From: Lewinellaceae bacterium
Lineage (GTDB): Bacteria; Bacteroidota; Bacteroidia; Chitinophagales; Saprospiraceae
Direction: 5' to 3'
DNA length: 64,000 bases
NCBI GenBank assembly: GCA_016711435.1
Contig: JADJSY010000012.1
Location: 62,001-126,000 of the forward strand
The position numbers and the translations under genes are program-made. The notes below the pieces were generated by a model. The model had not been told where the DNA came from and did no database searches. It saw only the letters and a list, made by a program, of their open reading frames with translations. Shown here in pieces: positions 17,905-26,629 of the stretch. Numbering within the stretch: the first letter of the stretch is position 1; every line of letters begins with the position of its first letter.

Positions 17905-19167
17905 TCAGCATTCCAGCGCTTGCTTCAGATCCCAGATCAAATCGTCCGGATGCTCTACTCCCACAGAGAGTCGTATCATGCCAGGTGTAATACCCAGGGC
18001 GCGCTTATGCGCTATTTCGACACCTGCATGCGTCATGGTATCCGGGTGTTGCGCCAATGATTCTGTACTGCCCAGGCTAACGGCAAGTTTTACCAGTTTC
18101 AGGCGATTCAATACCTGAAATGCCGCATCTTCTCCGCCTGGGACATCGAAGGCAAGCATGGCCCCAGCCGTGCTGTACTGGCGTTTAAAAACGTCATATT
18201 GCTGTGCATCTTTCTCCGGGTCCAGGAAACCCAGGTAGTGTACCTTTTCAACACAGGGATGGTGTTGCAGAAAAGCAGCCACCAGTGCGGCATTGGCAGC
18301 TTGCCGCTCCATCCGCACATGCAGGGTTTCCAGGCTGCGCAACAGCAGCCATCCCGTCCAGGGGCCTGCCATATTCCCAAGAAATGTTCGCAAACCTTTT
18401 ATGCGTTGCAACATTTGCTTATTGCCGCAAACAGCGCCGGCAATGACATCGCTGTGTCCGCCAATGTATTTGGTTGCGGAATAAATGGAAAAATCGGCTC
18501 CCCATTGCAAGGGGTGTTGCCATAATGGGCCCATGTACGTATTATCCACGGCCACTAAAGCCCGGCGACCGGGACTTGAGAACTGGTCGGCGACTTCCCG
18601 GCACACCGCAAGATCGTATAGCGCATTGGTAGGATTGGCGGGCGTTTCTACATAAATCATCGCCAGCCGGTCTGCTTTGCCTGAGGCCAGGATGAGCGCA
18701 GACAATGCCTCCTTTGAATGGTCGGGGTGAAATTCCAGGGTAGAAATGCCTTGTTTCGGTAAAAAATGGCGAATAAAATGGTCAGCGCCGCCATACAAAG
18801 GCGAACTGTGTACCAACAAGTCGCCAGGTTTAAGAAATTCGAGCAATACCGTTGTTATGGCGCCCATACCACTTTCAAAAACGGCGCACTCCTCCGCATT
18901 ATCCCACAGCGAAAGCCTGTTTTCCAGGATTTCCAGGTCGGGGTTATTGATTCGGCTGTAAATAAGGCCTTCTCTTTCACCTTCCCGGCGGTTGCGCAAC
19001 CCATAGGCAACCTCAAAGTGCGCCTTGCCTTCTTCGGCCGTAGGAAATACAAAAGTAGAGGTCTGAAAAATAGGGCATTTGATCGCGCCTTCCGACCATT
19101 CGGGGCGGTAACCGTACGACATCATCAGGCTCGTGCATGTTCTTGCATGGCAGACTAATTTTTCCAC
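17905..19167 (-). CDS. Cys/Met metabolism PLP-dependent enzyme (cystathionine gamma-lyase or methionine gamma-lyase type)
   Basis: A fold-type I PLP enzyme of about 420 residues: SRINNPDLEILENRL at 71-85, the cofactor phosphate-binding region SSPLYGG at 121-127, VAVDNTYMGPLWQHPL at 206-220 and the Schiff-base lysine Lys233 in SATKYIGGHSD. The C-terminal SLGSTESLAQHPDTMTH motif is typical of gamma-family enzymes. The substrate (methionine, cystathionine or homocysteine) cannot be chosen from sequence. The long frame starts at a GTG; an ATG pair at residues 15-16 (19120-19125), just before SYGYRPEW, is an alternative start. It is divergent from an Lrp/AsnC gene with a 139-bp gap, which suggests that regulator controls it. 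Confidence 0.88.
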   Translation of the reverse strand: MEKLVCHARTCTSLMMSYGYRPEWSEGAIKCPIFQTSTFVFPTAEEGKAHFEVAYGLRNRREGEREGLIYSRINNPDLEILENRLSLWDNAEECAVFESGMGAITTVLLEFLKPGDLLVHSSPLYGGADHFIRHFLPKQGISTLEFHPDHSKEALSALILASGKADRLAMIYVETPANPTNALYDLAVCREVADQFSSPGRRALVAVDNTYMGPLWQHPLQWGADFSIYSATKYIGGHSDVIAGAVCGNKQMLQRIKGLRTFLGNMAGPWTGWLLLRSLETLHVRMERQAANAALVAAFLQHHPCVEKVHYLGFLDPEKDAQQYDVFKRQYSTAGAMLAFDVPGGEDAAFQVLNRLKLVKLAVSLGSTESLAQHPDTMTHAGVEIAHKRALGITPGMIRLSVGVEHPDDLIWDLKQALEC

Positions 19168-19263
19168 AAAATTGTATCAGCCAATACTATTTTCTTTGAT
19201 CTTAACAAACAGCAGTAAAAAAATCTAAATGGACTAGTTTTATAGAATTATTTTCTAAAACAT

Positions 19264-19271
19264 TACCTTTG
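19264..19271 (+). promoter_or_regulatory. -7 promoter element (TACCTTTG) of the Lrp/AsnC gene
   Basis: TACCTTTG at 19264-19271 is an exact TAnnTTTG element 36 bases upstream of the ATG. No clear TTTG is present at the expected upstream distance; the region is AT-rich. It lies in the divergent gap shared with the PLP enzyme gene. Confidence 0.55.
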
Positions 19272-19306
19272 AAAGACCTATTTCAGCAAAAAAATCTATC
19301 CAATAA

Positions 19307-19789
19307 ATGAGCACCGCCCATTTCACCCTGGATACCACCGACCTGGCGATATTGCGCATGTTGCAATCAGATGCTTTTCTGACTCATAAAGAAATTGCAG
19401 CGGCATTAAAATTGACCACTACGCCGGTGTATGAACGCATTCGGCGTTTGGAACGCAACGAGGTCATCAAGTCCTATGTGGCACTTGTCGATCGTTCGAA
19501 GGTGGGCAAGCCGCTGCTGGTGATTTGCGCTGTTTCGCTGAAAGAGCATGCATTGGAGCGTTTGAAGCAGTTCGAGGAGTCCGTATGCGCCCTGACCGAG
19601 GTTACGGAAGTGCTGCATATCGCAGGCGGTTTCGATTATCTGTTAAAAGTAGTGGTAAAGGATATGGCTGAATACCAGCATTTTATTGTGCACAAACTGG
19701 CTGGACTTGACAATGTAGGCCATGCACAAAGCTCATTTGTGCTAACGGAATTGAAATACGAAACCGCTGTGCCGATAGATCAGCTATAA
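19307..19789 (+). CDS. Lrp/AsnC family transcriptional regulator
   Basis: A 160-residue leucine-responsive-type regulator. The N-terminal winged helix-turn-helix (LAILRMLQSDAFLTHKEIAAALKLTTTPVYERIRRLE, about 12-50) is followed by the RAM/AsnC ligand-binding domain (VICAVSLKEHALERLKQFEE and VTEVLHIAGGFDYLLKVVVKDMAEY, about 68-130). Such proteins form octamers and sense amino acids. It lies head to head with a sulfur amino acid PLP enzyme, the usual arrangement of a local Lrp-type regulator and its target, so control of that gene by an amino acid such as methionine is likely but inferred. Confidence 0.93.
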   Translation: MSTAHFTLDTTDLAILRMLQSDAFLTHKEIAAALKLTTTPVYERIRRLERNEVIKSYVALVDRSKVGKPLLVICAVSLKEHALERLKQFEESVCALTEVTEVLHIAGGFDYLLKVVVKDMAEYQHFIVHKLAGLDNVGHAQSSFVLTELKYETAVPIDQL

Positions 19790-20102
19790 ATGCCTTATCC
19801 GTTCCCGGTGAAATTTTACCGGAAAAAACACACGTACCTCGTAAAACAACAATAATAAATTCATTATTTTTACACTACGTAAGTAAAAGGGCAAAATTGA
19901 AAAAGGCAAAAACCAATGTAAATCAATGAGTTACGGAAGATTTAGTTATAACTAATTTTGCACGCCTACTTAAATGAAATAAGAAAAAGGAAGTCTGGGG
20001 TAAGTGGCAATCCACGCGGATGAAACAGGATCATAGAAAGCACACTGAACCCAAGGTGTGTATCACAGGCTCCATCGTAATTCTATTTAAACATAAAAAG
20101 CC
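19790..20102. other. 313-bp gap with repeat fragments
   Basis: No gene is seen. The gap contains a fragment of the GGGCAAA word (about 19886-19912) directly followed by the dispersed repeat at 19917-19973 shared with 3261-3305. The rest, up to the surface protein start at 20103, shows no recognisable promoter or terminator. Confidence 0.55.
19917..19973 (+). repeat. Dispersed repeat, copy near 19.9 kb
   Basis: It matches 3261-3305 over both ends (tgtaaatcaatgagttac and gcctacttaa) with an additional TATAACTAATTTTGCAC segment. That segment in turn matches the outer end of the leader repeat at 37500-37531. It links the two repeat types. Confidence 0.65.
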
Positions 20103-22184
20103 ATGGTAAAACGCAACCTTATTTTCCAAAGCAACATCGCTACCGCTTCTGCTTGTACACATTATTTTTCGCTCCGCTCGACCCTGCTATGGGCGGCGCT
20201 ATTGGGCATAAACGCAGCCGTTTCCGCCCAGGACCCCTTCATCACCACCTGGAAAACCGACAACCCGGGTACTTCCAGCGGCAGCTCCATTACCATTCCG
20301 ACGAACGGTGGAGCCGGCGACTACAATTACGAAGTGGACTGGGACAACGACGGCACGTATGACGAGACCGGTATCACCGGCGACGTAACCCATGATTTCG
20401 TGGTAGCGGGTACTTATACCATAAGGCTCAGGGGCGATTTCCCGGCTATCTATTTCCTCGGCGGAGGAGACTGCCAGAAACTGCTAGATGTAACGCAATG
20501 GGGTGATATAGCCTGGACTTCCATGGAATTTGCTTTTGCCGGTTGCTCCAACCTGAACATCAGTGCCACCGACCTGCCCGATTTAAGCGGGGTAATGAGC
20601 ATGGCCTATATGTTTCACGCATGTGCTATCCTGAACAGCCCGGCAAATATCGGCAACTGGGATACGGAGAACGTGATCGATATGAATAGTTTGTTTTTAA
20701 CTGCCGAAGTTTTTAACCAACCCATCGGAAGCTGGAATACAGATAACGTGACCAATATGAGTTACATGTTTTCAACTACGGCCTTTAACCAGCCCATTGG
20801 CGCCTGGAACACCGCCAACGTAACCGATATGAGCTACATGTTTAGCGCCACTACTGCCTTTAACCAACCCATCGGAAGCTGGAACACAGCCAATGTGATC
20901 AATATGAGTAGTATGTTTAACGCCGCCACTGCCTTTAACCAACCCATCGGAACTTGGGACACGGGAAGCGTGAGCGATATGAATGAAATGTTTAGCCTTA
21001 CAGGCGCTTTTAATCAGCCCATCGGAAACTGGAATACCGCTAATGTGGGCTATATGAATTATATGTTTCTCTTTGCCGACGCTTTTAACCAGCCTATCGG
21101 AAACTGGAACACCGCCAACGTACTCGAAATGCTTGGTATGTTTAACGCCGCCACTGCCTTTAACCAGCCCATCGGGAACTGGAACACCGCCAAGGTGACC
21201 ACGATGCTTGTCATGTTTGCCAACAACAACGTCTTTAACCAGCCCATCGGTAACTGGAACACTGTCAGTGTGACTTCTAAGAGCAGCATGTTTGGAAACA
21301 ACAACGTCTTTAACCAGCCTATCGGAAACTGGAACACCGCCAATGTGACCGATATGTTTGGCATGTTTAACGGCGCTACTGCTTTTAACCGGTCCCTGAG
21401 CAATTGGACCATCAACGCATCAGCTGATTTAGGCTTTATGTTCAACAACAGCGGCATGGATTGCGACAACTACAGCGCCACGCTGATTGGCTGGAACAAT
21501 AACCCCCTCACACCGGGCGGGCGGACACTGGGCGCCACAGGCCTGCTCTACGGCAACAACGCTGCGGCCGCCCGGACCAACCTGATGACGAACAAAGGCT
21601 GGAGTATCAACGGAGATAACCCCTCCGGACAGAATTGCCCACTTGTGGTTCCGGTAAATCTGGTAGATTTTACTGCCCGGCAACGGGGAAGCGGCGTCCG
21701 CCTGGAATGGACAAGCGCCAACGAGTACAACAACGCCGGCTTCCATGTCGAACGCAGCCACGACAGCCGGCTATGGACGGACATCGGTTTCACAGCAGGC
21801 CAGGGTACGACGAGTAACAAACATTACTATACTTTTCCGGATGACAAACCGCTGCCTGGAATCAATTACTACCGTTTGAGACAAACGGACTTCGATGGCA
21901 GGGCAATTTTATCAAATGTAGTAAGCGTAGCCTGCCCTGTGGAGCTTGCGCAGGTTTTTCCCAACCCGGTTAGCGAGGGTGTACTGAACGTGCATTTACA
22001 TGAAAATATGGAAGACGAGGTCCTGCTGCAATTGTTTTGTCCGGCAGGGCAACTGCTGCGCTCCATGCCGCTCACCAAAGGGAATAATGGGTTGGATGTA
22101 AGCGAGTTGGCAACCGGGATTTACACGTTGCAATTAAGGGGTGGGCTTGAAATGGTTGTGGAAAAAATAGTGGTACAAAACTGA
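20103..22184 (+). CDS. DUF285 (BspA-like) repeat surface protein with type IX sorting domain
   Basis: A 693-residue exported protein. After a long signal region (ending AVSAQ near 42) comes a short beta domain (about 44-125) and a block of roughly eleven 24-25-residue repeats (about 180-430). Nine of these carry FNQPIG, with the pattern FNQPIGNWNTANVTDMxxMF of the DUF285/lipoprotein-repeat family. The C-terminal part contains a beta-sandwich (VDFTARQRGSGVRLEWTSAN onward) and a type A T9SS sorting domain (QVFPNPVSEG, then LATGIYTLQLRGG and KIVVQN). It is therefore expected to be secreted by T9SS and anchored or released at the cell surface. DUF285 proteins are often adhesins; the ligand here is unknown. 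Confidence 0.9.
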   Translation: MVKRNLIFQSNIATASACTHYFSLRSTLLWAALLGINAAVSAQDPFITTWKTDNPGTSSGSSITIPTNGGAGDYNYEVDWDNDGTYDETGITGDVTHDFVVAGTYTIRLRGDFPAIYFLGGGDCQKLLDVTQWGDIAWTSMEFAFAGCSNLNISATDLPDLSGVMSMAYMFHACAILNSPANIGNWDTENVIDMNSLFLTAEVFNQPIGSWNTDNVTNMSYMFSTTAFNQPIGAWNTANVTDMSYMFSATTAFNQPIGSWNTANVINMSSMFNAATAFNQPIGTWDTGSVSDMNEMFSLTGAFNQPIGNWNTANVGYMNYMFLFADAFNQPIGNWNTANVLEMLGMFNAATAFNQPIGNWNTAKVTTMLVMFANNNVFNQPIGNWNTVSVTSKSSMFGNNNVFNQPIGNWNTANVTDMFGMFNGATAFNRSLSNWTINASADLGFMFNNSGMDCDNYSATLIGWNNNPLTPGGRTLGATGLLYGNNAAAARTNLMTNKGWSINGDNPSGQNCPLVVPVNLVDFTARQRGSGVRLEWTSANEYNNAGFHVERSHDSRLWTDIGFTAGQGTTSNKHYYTFPDDKPLPGINYYRLRQTDFDGRAILSNVVSVACPVELAQVFPNPVSEGVLNVHLHENMEDEVLLQLFCPAGQLLRSMPLTKGNNGLDVSELATGIYTLQLRGGLEMVVEKIVVQN
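20711..21390 (+). repeat. In-gene tandem repeats of 72-75 bp
   Basis: About nine units of 75 bp (one of 72 bp), each beginning tttaaccaRcccatcgg, encode the FNQPIG repeats. Some neighbouring units are nearly identical at DNA level, so slippage or recombination could change their number without shifting the frame. Confidence 0.88.
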
Positions 22185-22255
22185 CCTATTCCTACGGCGG
22201 GCATAACAAATGCTGAACCATCGCGCGCATACCCTGTTTCAAAAGAACTTTACCA

Positions 22256-22263
22256 TATCTTTG
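22256..22263 (+). promoter_or_regulatory. -7 promoter element (TATCTTTG) upstream of paaA
   Basis: TATCTTTG at 22256-22263 fits TAnnTTTG and lies 38 bases upstream of the paaA ATG. No strong TTTG is visible at the usual distance upstream. Confidence 0.5.
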
Positions 22264-22300
22264 CAACGGTATTGTCCAACCAGATACACATCAGCACAAC

Positions 22301-23259
22301 ATGTCTGCCACCACGCATTCGTTAGAAGAAATTTTTCAGGCAAAAATCGACGCCGACATCCGCATCGAACCCAAAGACTGGATGCCTGATGCCTACCGCA
22401 AAACACTGGTCCGCCAGATCAGCCAGCACGCGCATTCCGAAATTGTCGGCATGCTGCCGGAAGGCAACTGGATTTCCGCGCACCCTCGCTCAAACGCAAG
22501 GCCATTTTGCTGGCCAAAGTGCAGGACGAAGCCGGGCACGGCCTTTATTTGTATGCCGCAGCCGAGACACTGGGCGTCAGCCGCGACCAGATGATCCGTG
22601 ACCTGCATTCGGGAAAGGCGAAATATTCCTCCATTTTTAATTATCCGACCATTTCCTGGGCCGACATGGGCGCTATCGGCTGGCTTGTCGACGGCGCGGC
22701 CATCCTGAACCAGGTTCCAATATGCCGCTGCTCTTACGGCCCTTATGCACGTGCTATGGTGCGGGTTTGTAAGGAGGAAAGTTTTCACCAGAGACAGGGT
22801 TTCGAAATATTGCTGACGCTGGCCAATGGCTCGCCCGAACAAAACGCCATGGCCCAGGATGCTATCGACCGCTGGTATTGGCCCGCCGTGATGATGTTCG
22901 GCCCCTCCGACGACGCTTCGCCGAACAGCGCACAGAGCATGCAATGGAAAATCAAACGTTTCAGCAACGACGAACTGCGGCAACGTTTTATGGATATGAT
23001 TGCCGAACAGGTAAAAGTACTTGGGCTTACCGTGCCAGACCCCGAACTGCGCTGGAACGAAACGCGCGGGCACTATGATTTCGGCCCCATCGACTGGGAC
23101 GAATTCTGGAATGTGGTGCATGGCAACGGCCCCTGCAACCAACAACGCCTGCGCACACGGGTGAAGGCTTACGAGGACGGCGCCTGGGTGCGCGAGGCCG
23201 CTTCCGCGTATGCGGAGAAAAAACGGAAGCGGGATGAGGAACAGGCGCAAGCAGCGTAA
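22301..23259 (+). CDS. paaA: 1,2-phenylacetyl-CoA epoxidase catalytic subunit A (one frame break)
   Basis: PaaA is the di-iron ferritin-like subunit that epoxidises the ring of phenylacetyl-CoA. The N-terminal part (FQAKIDADIRIEPKDWMPD) ends in a frame break near 22482. Restoring one C in the ttccgcgc stretch gives APSLKRKAILLAKVQDEAGHGLYLY, with the EAGH iron ligand motif. Later EESFHQRQGFEIL supplies the second E-x-x-H ligand pair, and DWDEFWNVVHGNGPCNQQRL is typical of PaaA. Length would be about 319 residues, as expected. Unusually, no paaB, paaC, paaD or paaE follows; the next gene is an unrelated protease. Either the complex is encoded elsewhere or this is a stand-alone relative. Confidence 0.88.
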
Positions 23260-23586
23260 GGGCAGGATTGAGGGATTGAGGGTTGGATGACTGAAGTGGT
23301 CCAACATCAATGTTTTCAAGTTACCTTTTCAAACCAGCAAACTTATCACCTCAAACACATTGCTCCTTCTCCGCTTTTGTCGCTGGTTAGCGCTAAAATG
23401 CGAAACGAAATAGTTTAATTACCGAATTAATCCGACTTTTGTCGAACCAACTGTACATGCTATTGCATATATGTAGTATCGGTTTAAAATGAGTTTGAGT
23501 TATTTTTCATACAAATGCTTGAGTATCAAGCCGGATAACGGATAACTGATAACCGATAACTACTTTTTAAACCTGCTAATTCTGTG
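23260..23586. other. 327-bp gap with half word array and ATAAC leader repeat
   Basis: No gene is present. Just after the paaA stop lies an unpaired half array (GGATTGAGGGATTGAGGG, about 23266-23287). The leader repeat occupies 23511-23563 in front of the M43 protease. The middle is AT-rich with no clear TAnnTTTG element. Confidence 0.55.
23511..23563 (+). repeat. ATAAC-word leader repeat in front of the M43 protease
   Basis: The stretch begins ACAAATGCTTGAGTATCAAG and ends in GATAAC words (...ACCGATAACTAC), 23 bases before the ATG. It matches the right half of the repeats at 3721-3863 and 37438-37531 in the same orientation relative to the downstream gene. Confidence 0.8.
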
Positions 23587-25089
23587 ATGTCCTTCAAGCA
23601 AATCATCCTCTCTCTTACCTTGCTTTGTACTGCGCTTTCGCTCAGGGCACAGCAACCCGCCGCTAACTGGTGCGGCACCTCCGCCGATATCACGCCTTGG
23701 TTAGAGTGGTATAGAGACCATCGCCATGAGTTTGTACAAATGCGCTCCGATGATATGATTTACGTACCCGTTACGATACATATCGTTGGCACGGATGAAG
23801 GTTTGAATCATTTTTCCCTGGAAAAAGCAGTGCAGGCCGTATGTGGCATGAACGAACACTTTGCTCCGGCCAATATCGGCTTTTACCTGTTTCCGGGCGA
23901 TCCGGTGCGCTACATCAATAATACCGAATGGTTTGAACACCAATATTCAGGCGGCGCGCAAATGATACAGGACAATAATATTCCTGACCGGCTCAATGCG
24001 TATATTGTAAGCGATCCTGCCGGCGCCTGCGGTTACTCCTGGATGAATGCCATTGTATTGAAATCGGCCTGCTCGGGAACGGATAATACGACCTGGTCGC
24101 ATGAAGCTGGGCACCATTTTTCACTGCCCCACACTTTTTCAGGCTGGGAAAATACCGATTGGAATTATGCGCAACCAGCCCCCTCTACCGTAGGCGATAA
24201 CCGGCTGGTGGAGCGTATGGATGGTTCCAACTGCGACATAGCCGGTGATTTTTTCTGCGATACGCCACCCGATTATTTGAATGACCGCTGGCAATGCGAC
24301 GATAACCAGGAAAGCAATCAATTGCAGATCGACCCGGATAGCGTTTCCTTCCGTTCGGATGCTTCTTTCCTGATGAGCTACGCTTCGGATTACTGTCAAT
24401 CGCGTTTTAGCCTGGAACAAATAGATGCCATGCGGGCCAATTTAGAGACACAACATGCCAGTTATATCCAGGTGACTGATTTGGAGGCGGGTGTCGACGA
24501 CAATCTGCAGGTACAATTAGTCAGCCCGATTGACTCTCATATTGTGCAATACAACAACTTTGAGTTGGTTTGGAATCCCGTGCCCCATGCGACGATTTAT
24601 GCAGTCGAAATTTGTTTATACCCGAGCTTCGGCGAGCAAGTGCGCCTTTTTTACAAAACAGTTTATAATGAAACGAGTGTGACCGTTGCTCAGAACATAC
24701 TGAACAACCGCACCTTGTACTGGCGGGTGCGCGCCTACAATGAATGGGATGTTTGCAACCCGAATGATAACCTGCAAGTGGGCATCTTAAAAACCCGCAA
24801 TATTTCCGCTACCAACGAACTGGAGCGGGTGGTTACTGCTGAACTCTCACCCAATCCGGTCGTCGCCGGCATGCCTGCACTCCTCAATGTTACTTCGGAT
24901 GAAACGATGAATGCCAAACTGCATATCACCGATGCCTCCGGCCGTATTTGTGTGCAACAGGAATTGCGCATCTATCCCGGCGAAAACAAACTCGACATCG
25001 AAACCAACCAACTGCAGGCCGGGGTATACATTATTTCCGTACAAAATGATAAAGGATTGCTGCTGAAAAGACTGGTTGTCACAGAATAG
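23587..25089 (+). CDS. M43-type metalloprotease with type IX sorting domain
   Basis: A 500-residue secreted zinc protease. A signal peptide (to about residue 21, RAQ) precedes a metzincin domain with the zinc motif HEAGHHFSLPH at about 172-182 and a Met-turn SFLMSYASDYC about 90 residues later, as in pappalysin/cytophagalysin (M43). The usual glycine of HExxHxxGxxH is serine here. A fibronectin-like region (FELVWNPVPHATIYAVEI, then LYWRVRAYNEWD) follows, and the end is a T9SS type A sorting domain (AELSPNPVVAG, LQAGVYIISVQNDKG, KRLVVTE). The ATG at 23587 is preferred over a GTG one codon upstream. It should act outside the cell on proteins; the substrate is unknown. Confidence 0.88.
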   Translation: MSFKQIILSLTLLCTALSLRAQQPAANWCGTSADITPWLEWYRDHRHEFVQMRSDDMIYVPVTIHIVGTDEGLNHFSLEKAVQAVCGMNEHFAPANIGFYLFPGDPVRYINNTEWFEHQYSGGAQMIQDNNIPDRLNAYIVSDPAGACGYSWMNAIVLKSACSGTDNTTWSHEAGHHFSLPHTFSGWENTDWNYAQPAPSTVGDNRLVERMDGSNCDIAGDFFCDTPPDYLNDRWQCDDNQESNQLQIDPDSVSFRSDASFLMSYASDYCQSRFSLEQIDAMRANLETQHASYIQVTDLEAGVDDNLQVQLVSPIDSHIVQYNNFELVWNPVPHATIYAVEICLYPSFGEQVRLFYKTVYNETSVTVAQNILNNRTLYWRVRAYNEWDVCNPNDNLQVGILKTRNISATNELERVVTAELSPNPVVAGMPALLNVTSDETMNAKLHITDASGRICVQQELRIYPGENKLDIETNQLQAGVYIISVQNDKGLLLKRLVVTE

Positions 25090-25091
25090 TA

Positions 25092-26570
25092 ATGGGCGTA
25101 ATACGGCGGCAAACGATGAAATACTCCTTAGTTAACCTCGTGGGGTTAATGATTGGAGCGTTCAGTACACTGTTCGTTTATCCGCACGCCCTGGAGGCTT
25201 ACGGCCTCGTACAGGTACTGCTTTCGGTGGGCATGATCGGTCTTCCGCTGCTCACTTTTGGGGCCAATACGGTAGCCATTCGATTTTTTCCCCGTTTTCA
25301 GGATAACACGACCGGACACCACGGATTTGTCGTTGTACTGATCGGGCTTTGTTGCATCGGATTTTCGGTTTGCGGCTTGATACTCAGTTTTTTCTGGCCC
25401 GATATTATCCGTTTTATGCAGTACAGGGCTGGATCCAGCAGCGCCCTGTTGCCTACATATTTCTGGATGGCCCTTCCCCTGGCCTTTTTTTATGTAACCG
25501 GAGTAGTGCTGGGGGTTTATTCCTCCAATTTCAAGCGCATTGTAGTGCCCTCACTGTTGCTTGATTTTTCGCAAAAAATTATCGTTCCTGTCCTTCTGAT
25601 TGCTGTCTGGCAGCAATGGCTTTCCCTCGAAATGGCTTTATGGGGGCTTCTTGCACACGCCGCGCTGGTGCTCACTTGTTTGATTTTATACCTGCGCTGG
25701 TTGCGGGAATGGCATTGGAAACCCCAGCCCGGCTTTTTAACACCCGCTTTAAGGCGCGAGTTACTACAGTTTATCCTGTTCGGCGCCGTCGGCGGATTTG
25801 CCCTGCAATTGGCTTCGAAAGTGGATATTTTTATGGTGGGTTCCATGACTGCCCTGAAAGCCGCGGGTATCTATTCGATAGCCTCCTATATCGCCGCCGC
25901 TATCGATATTCCAACCAAGGGATTGTATGCAGCCAGCGCATCATCCGTAGCGGAATACTTAGCCAAAGACGACCGCCCGGCATTGGAAAACCTCTACAAA
26001 AAAGTGTCTATCAACCTCTTGGTCATCGGTGTGCTGCTTTTCGGGGCTGCGTGGACCTCCGTCGACAACCTGTTTGCTATTATCCCGAATGGCAGGGAAG
26101 TATCGGCGGGTAAATATGTGCTGCTGTTCATCGGGCTTTCCCGCCTGGTGGAAATGGGTACCGGTTTGAATAATTACATGATGTATTATTCCAAATACTA
26201 CCTGTATGCGCTTATTTCCCTGAGTATTCTGGCAGTTGCCAACATTTCGCTGAACCTGTGGCTGGTGCCCTGGCTGGGCATCAACGGCGCCGCCATCGCC
26301 ACCCTGGTGTCTGTTTCTTCGTACAACCTCATCAGCGTGGGGTTGGTATGGCTGAAATTCCGTTTGCAGCCGTTTTCCAAAAACACCCTGTACACCCTGT
26401 TATCGGGCATATTGGCATATCTGATTGTATTTTTTATTCCAAAAACCGGATACGACCTGCTCGATATTGTCTTTCGTTCGGGACTGTACGTATTGATTTT
26501 CGGCAGCCTGGCGTACTACCTGCGGCTTTCACCGGATTTGAATGAGATGGTGAAGAGGAGTGAGGGATGA
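25092..26570 (+). CDS. Wzx/MATE-like polysaccharide or lipid flippase
   Basis: A 492-residue polytopic membrane protein with about twelve to fourteen hydrophobic segments in the pattern of the MOP flippase superfamily (an early VNLVGLMIGAFSTLFVYPHAL, later GAVGGFALQLASKVDIFMVG and LSILAVANISLNLWLVPWLG). Such proteins move lipid-linked sugars across the inner membrane. It starts 2 bases after the stop of the protease gene, so the two are cotranscribed, although no shared function is apparent. Its last codons (RSEG and stop) are already written in the GGATGAGGAATGA word of palindrome I, which suggests the word array has replaced the original 3' end. Confidence 0.85.
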   Translation: MGVIRRQTMKYSLVNLVGLMIGAFSTLFVYPHALEAYGLVQVLLSVGMIGLPLLTFGANTVAIRFFPRFQDNTTGHHGFVVVLIGLCCIGFSVCGLILSFFWPDIIRFMQYRAGSSSALLPTYFWMALPLAFFYVTGVVLGVYSSNFKRIVVPSLLLDFSQKIIVPVLLIAVWQQWLSLEMALWGLLAHAALVLTCLILYLRWLREWHWKPQPGFLTPALRRELLQFILFGAVGGFALQLASKVDIFMVGSMTALKAAGIYSIASYIAAAIDIPTKGLYAASASSVAEYLAKDDRPALENLYKKVSINLLVIGVLLFGAAWTSVDNLFAIIPNGREVSAGKYVLLFIGLSRLVEMGTGLNNYMMYYSKYYLYALISLSILAVANISLNLWLVPWLGINGAAIATLVSVSSYNLISVGLVWLKFRLQPFSKNTLYTLLSGILAYLIVFFIPKTGYDLLDIVFRSGLYVLIFGSLAYYLRLSPDLNEMVKRSEG

Positions 26571-26629
26571 GGAATGAGGGATGAGGAATGACCGAGCGTT
26601 ATGTCGGTCATTCCTCATTCCTCACGCTT
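26556..26629. repeat. Word palindrome I (GGAATGA word) between convergent genes
   Basis: The left arm of GAGGAATGA words starts within the flippase gene. A perfect 13-bp stem pairs 26583-26595 with 26604-26616 around the 8-base loop GCGTTATG. The core GACCGAGCG...GTCGGTC is shared with palindromes J, K and L. The right arm reaches the stop of the permease gene on the other strand. It may act as a two-way terminator. Confidence 0.88.
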
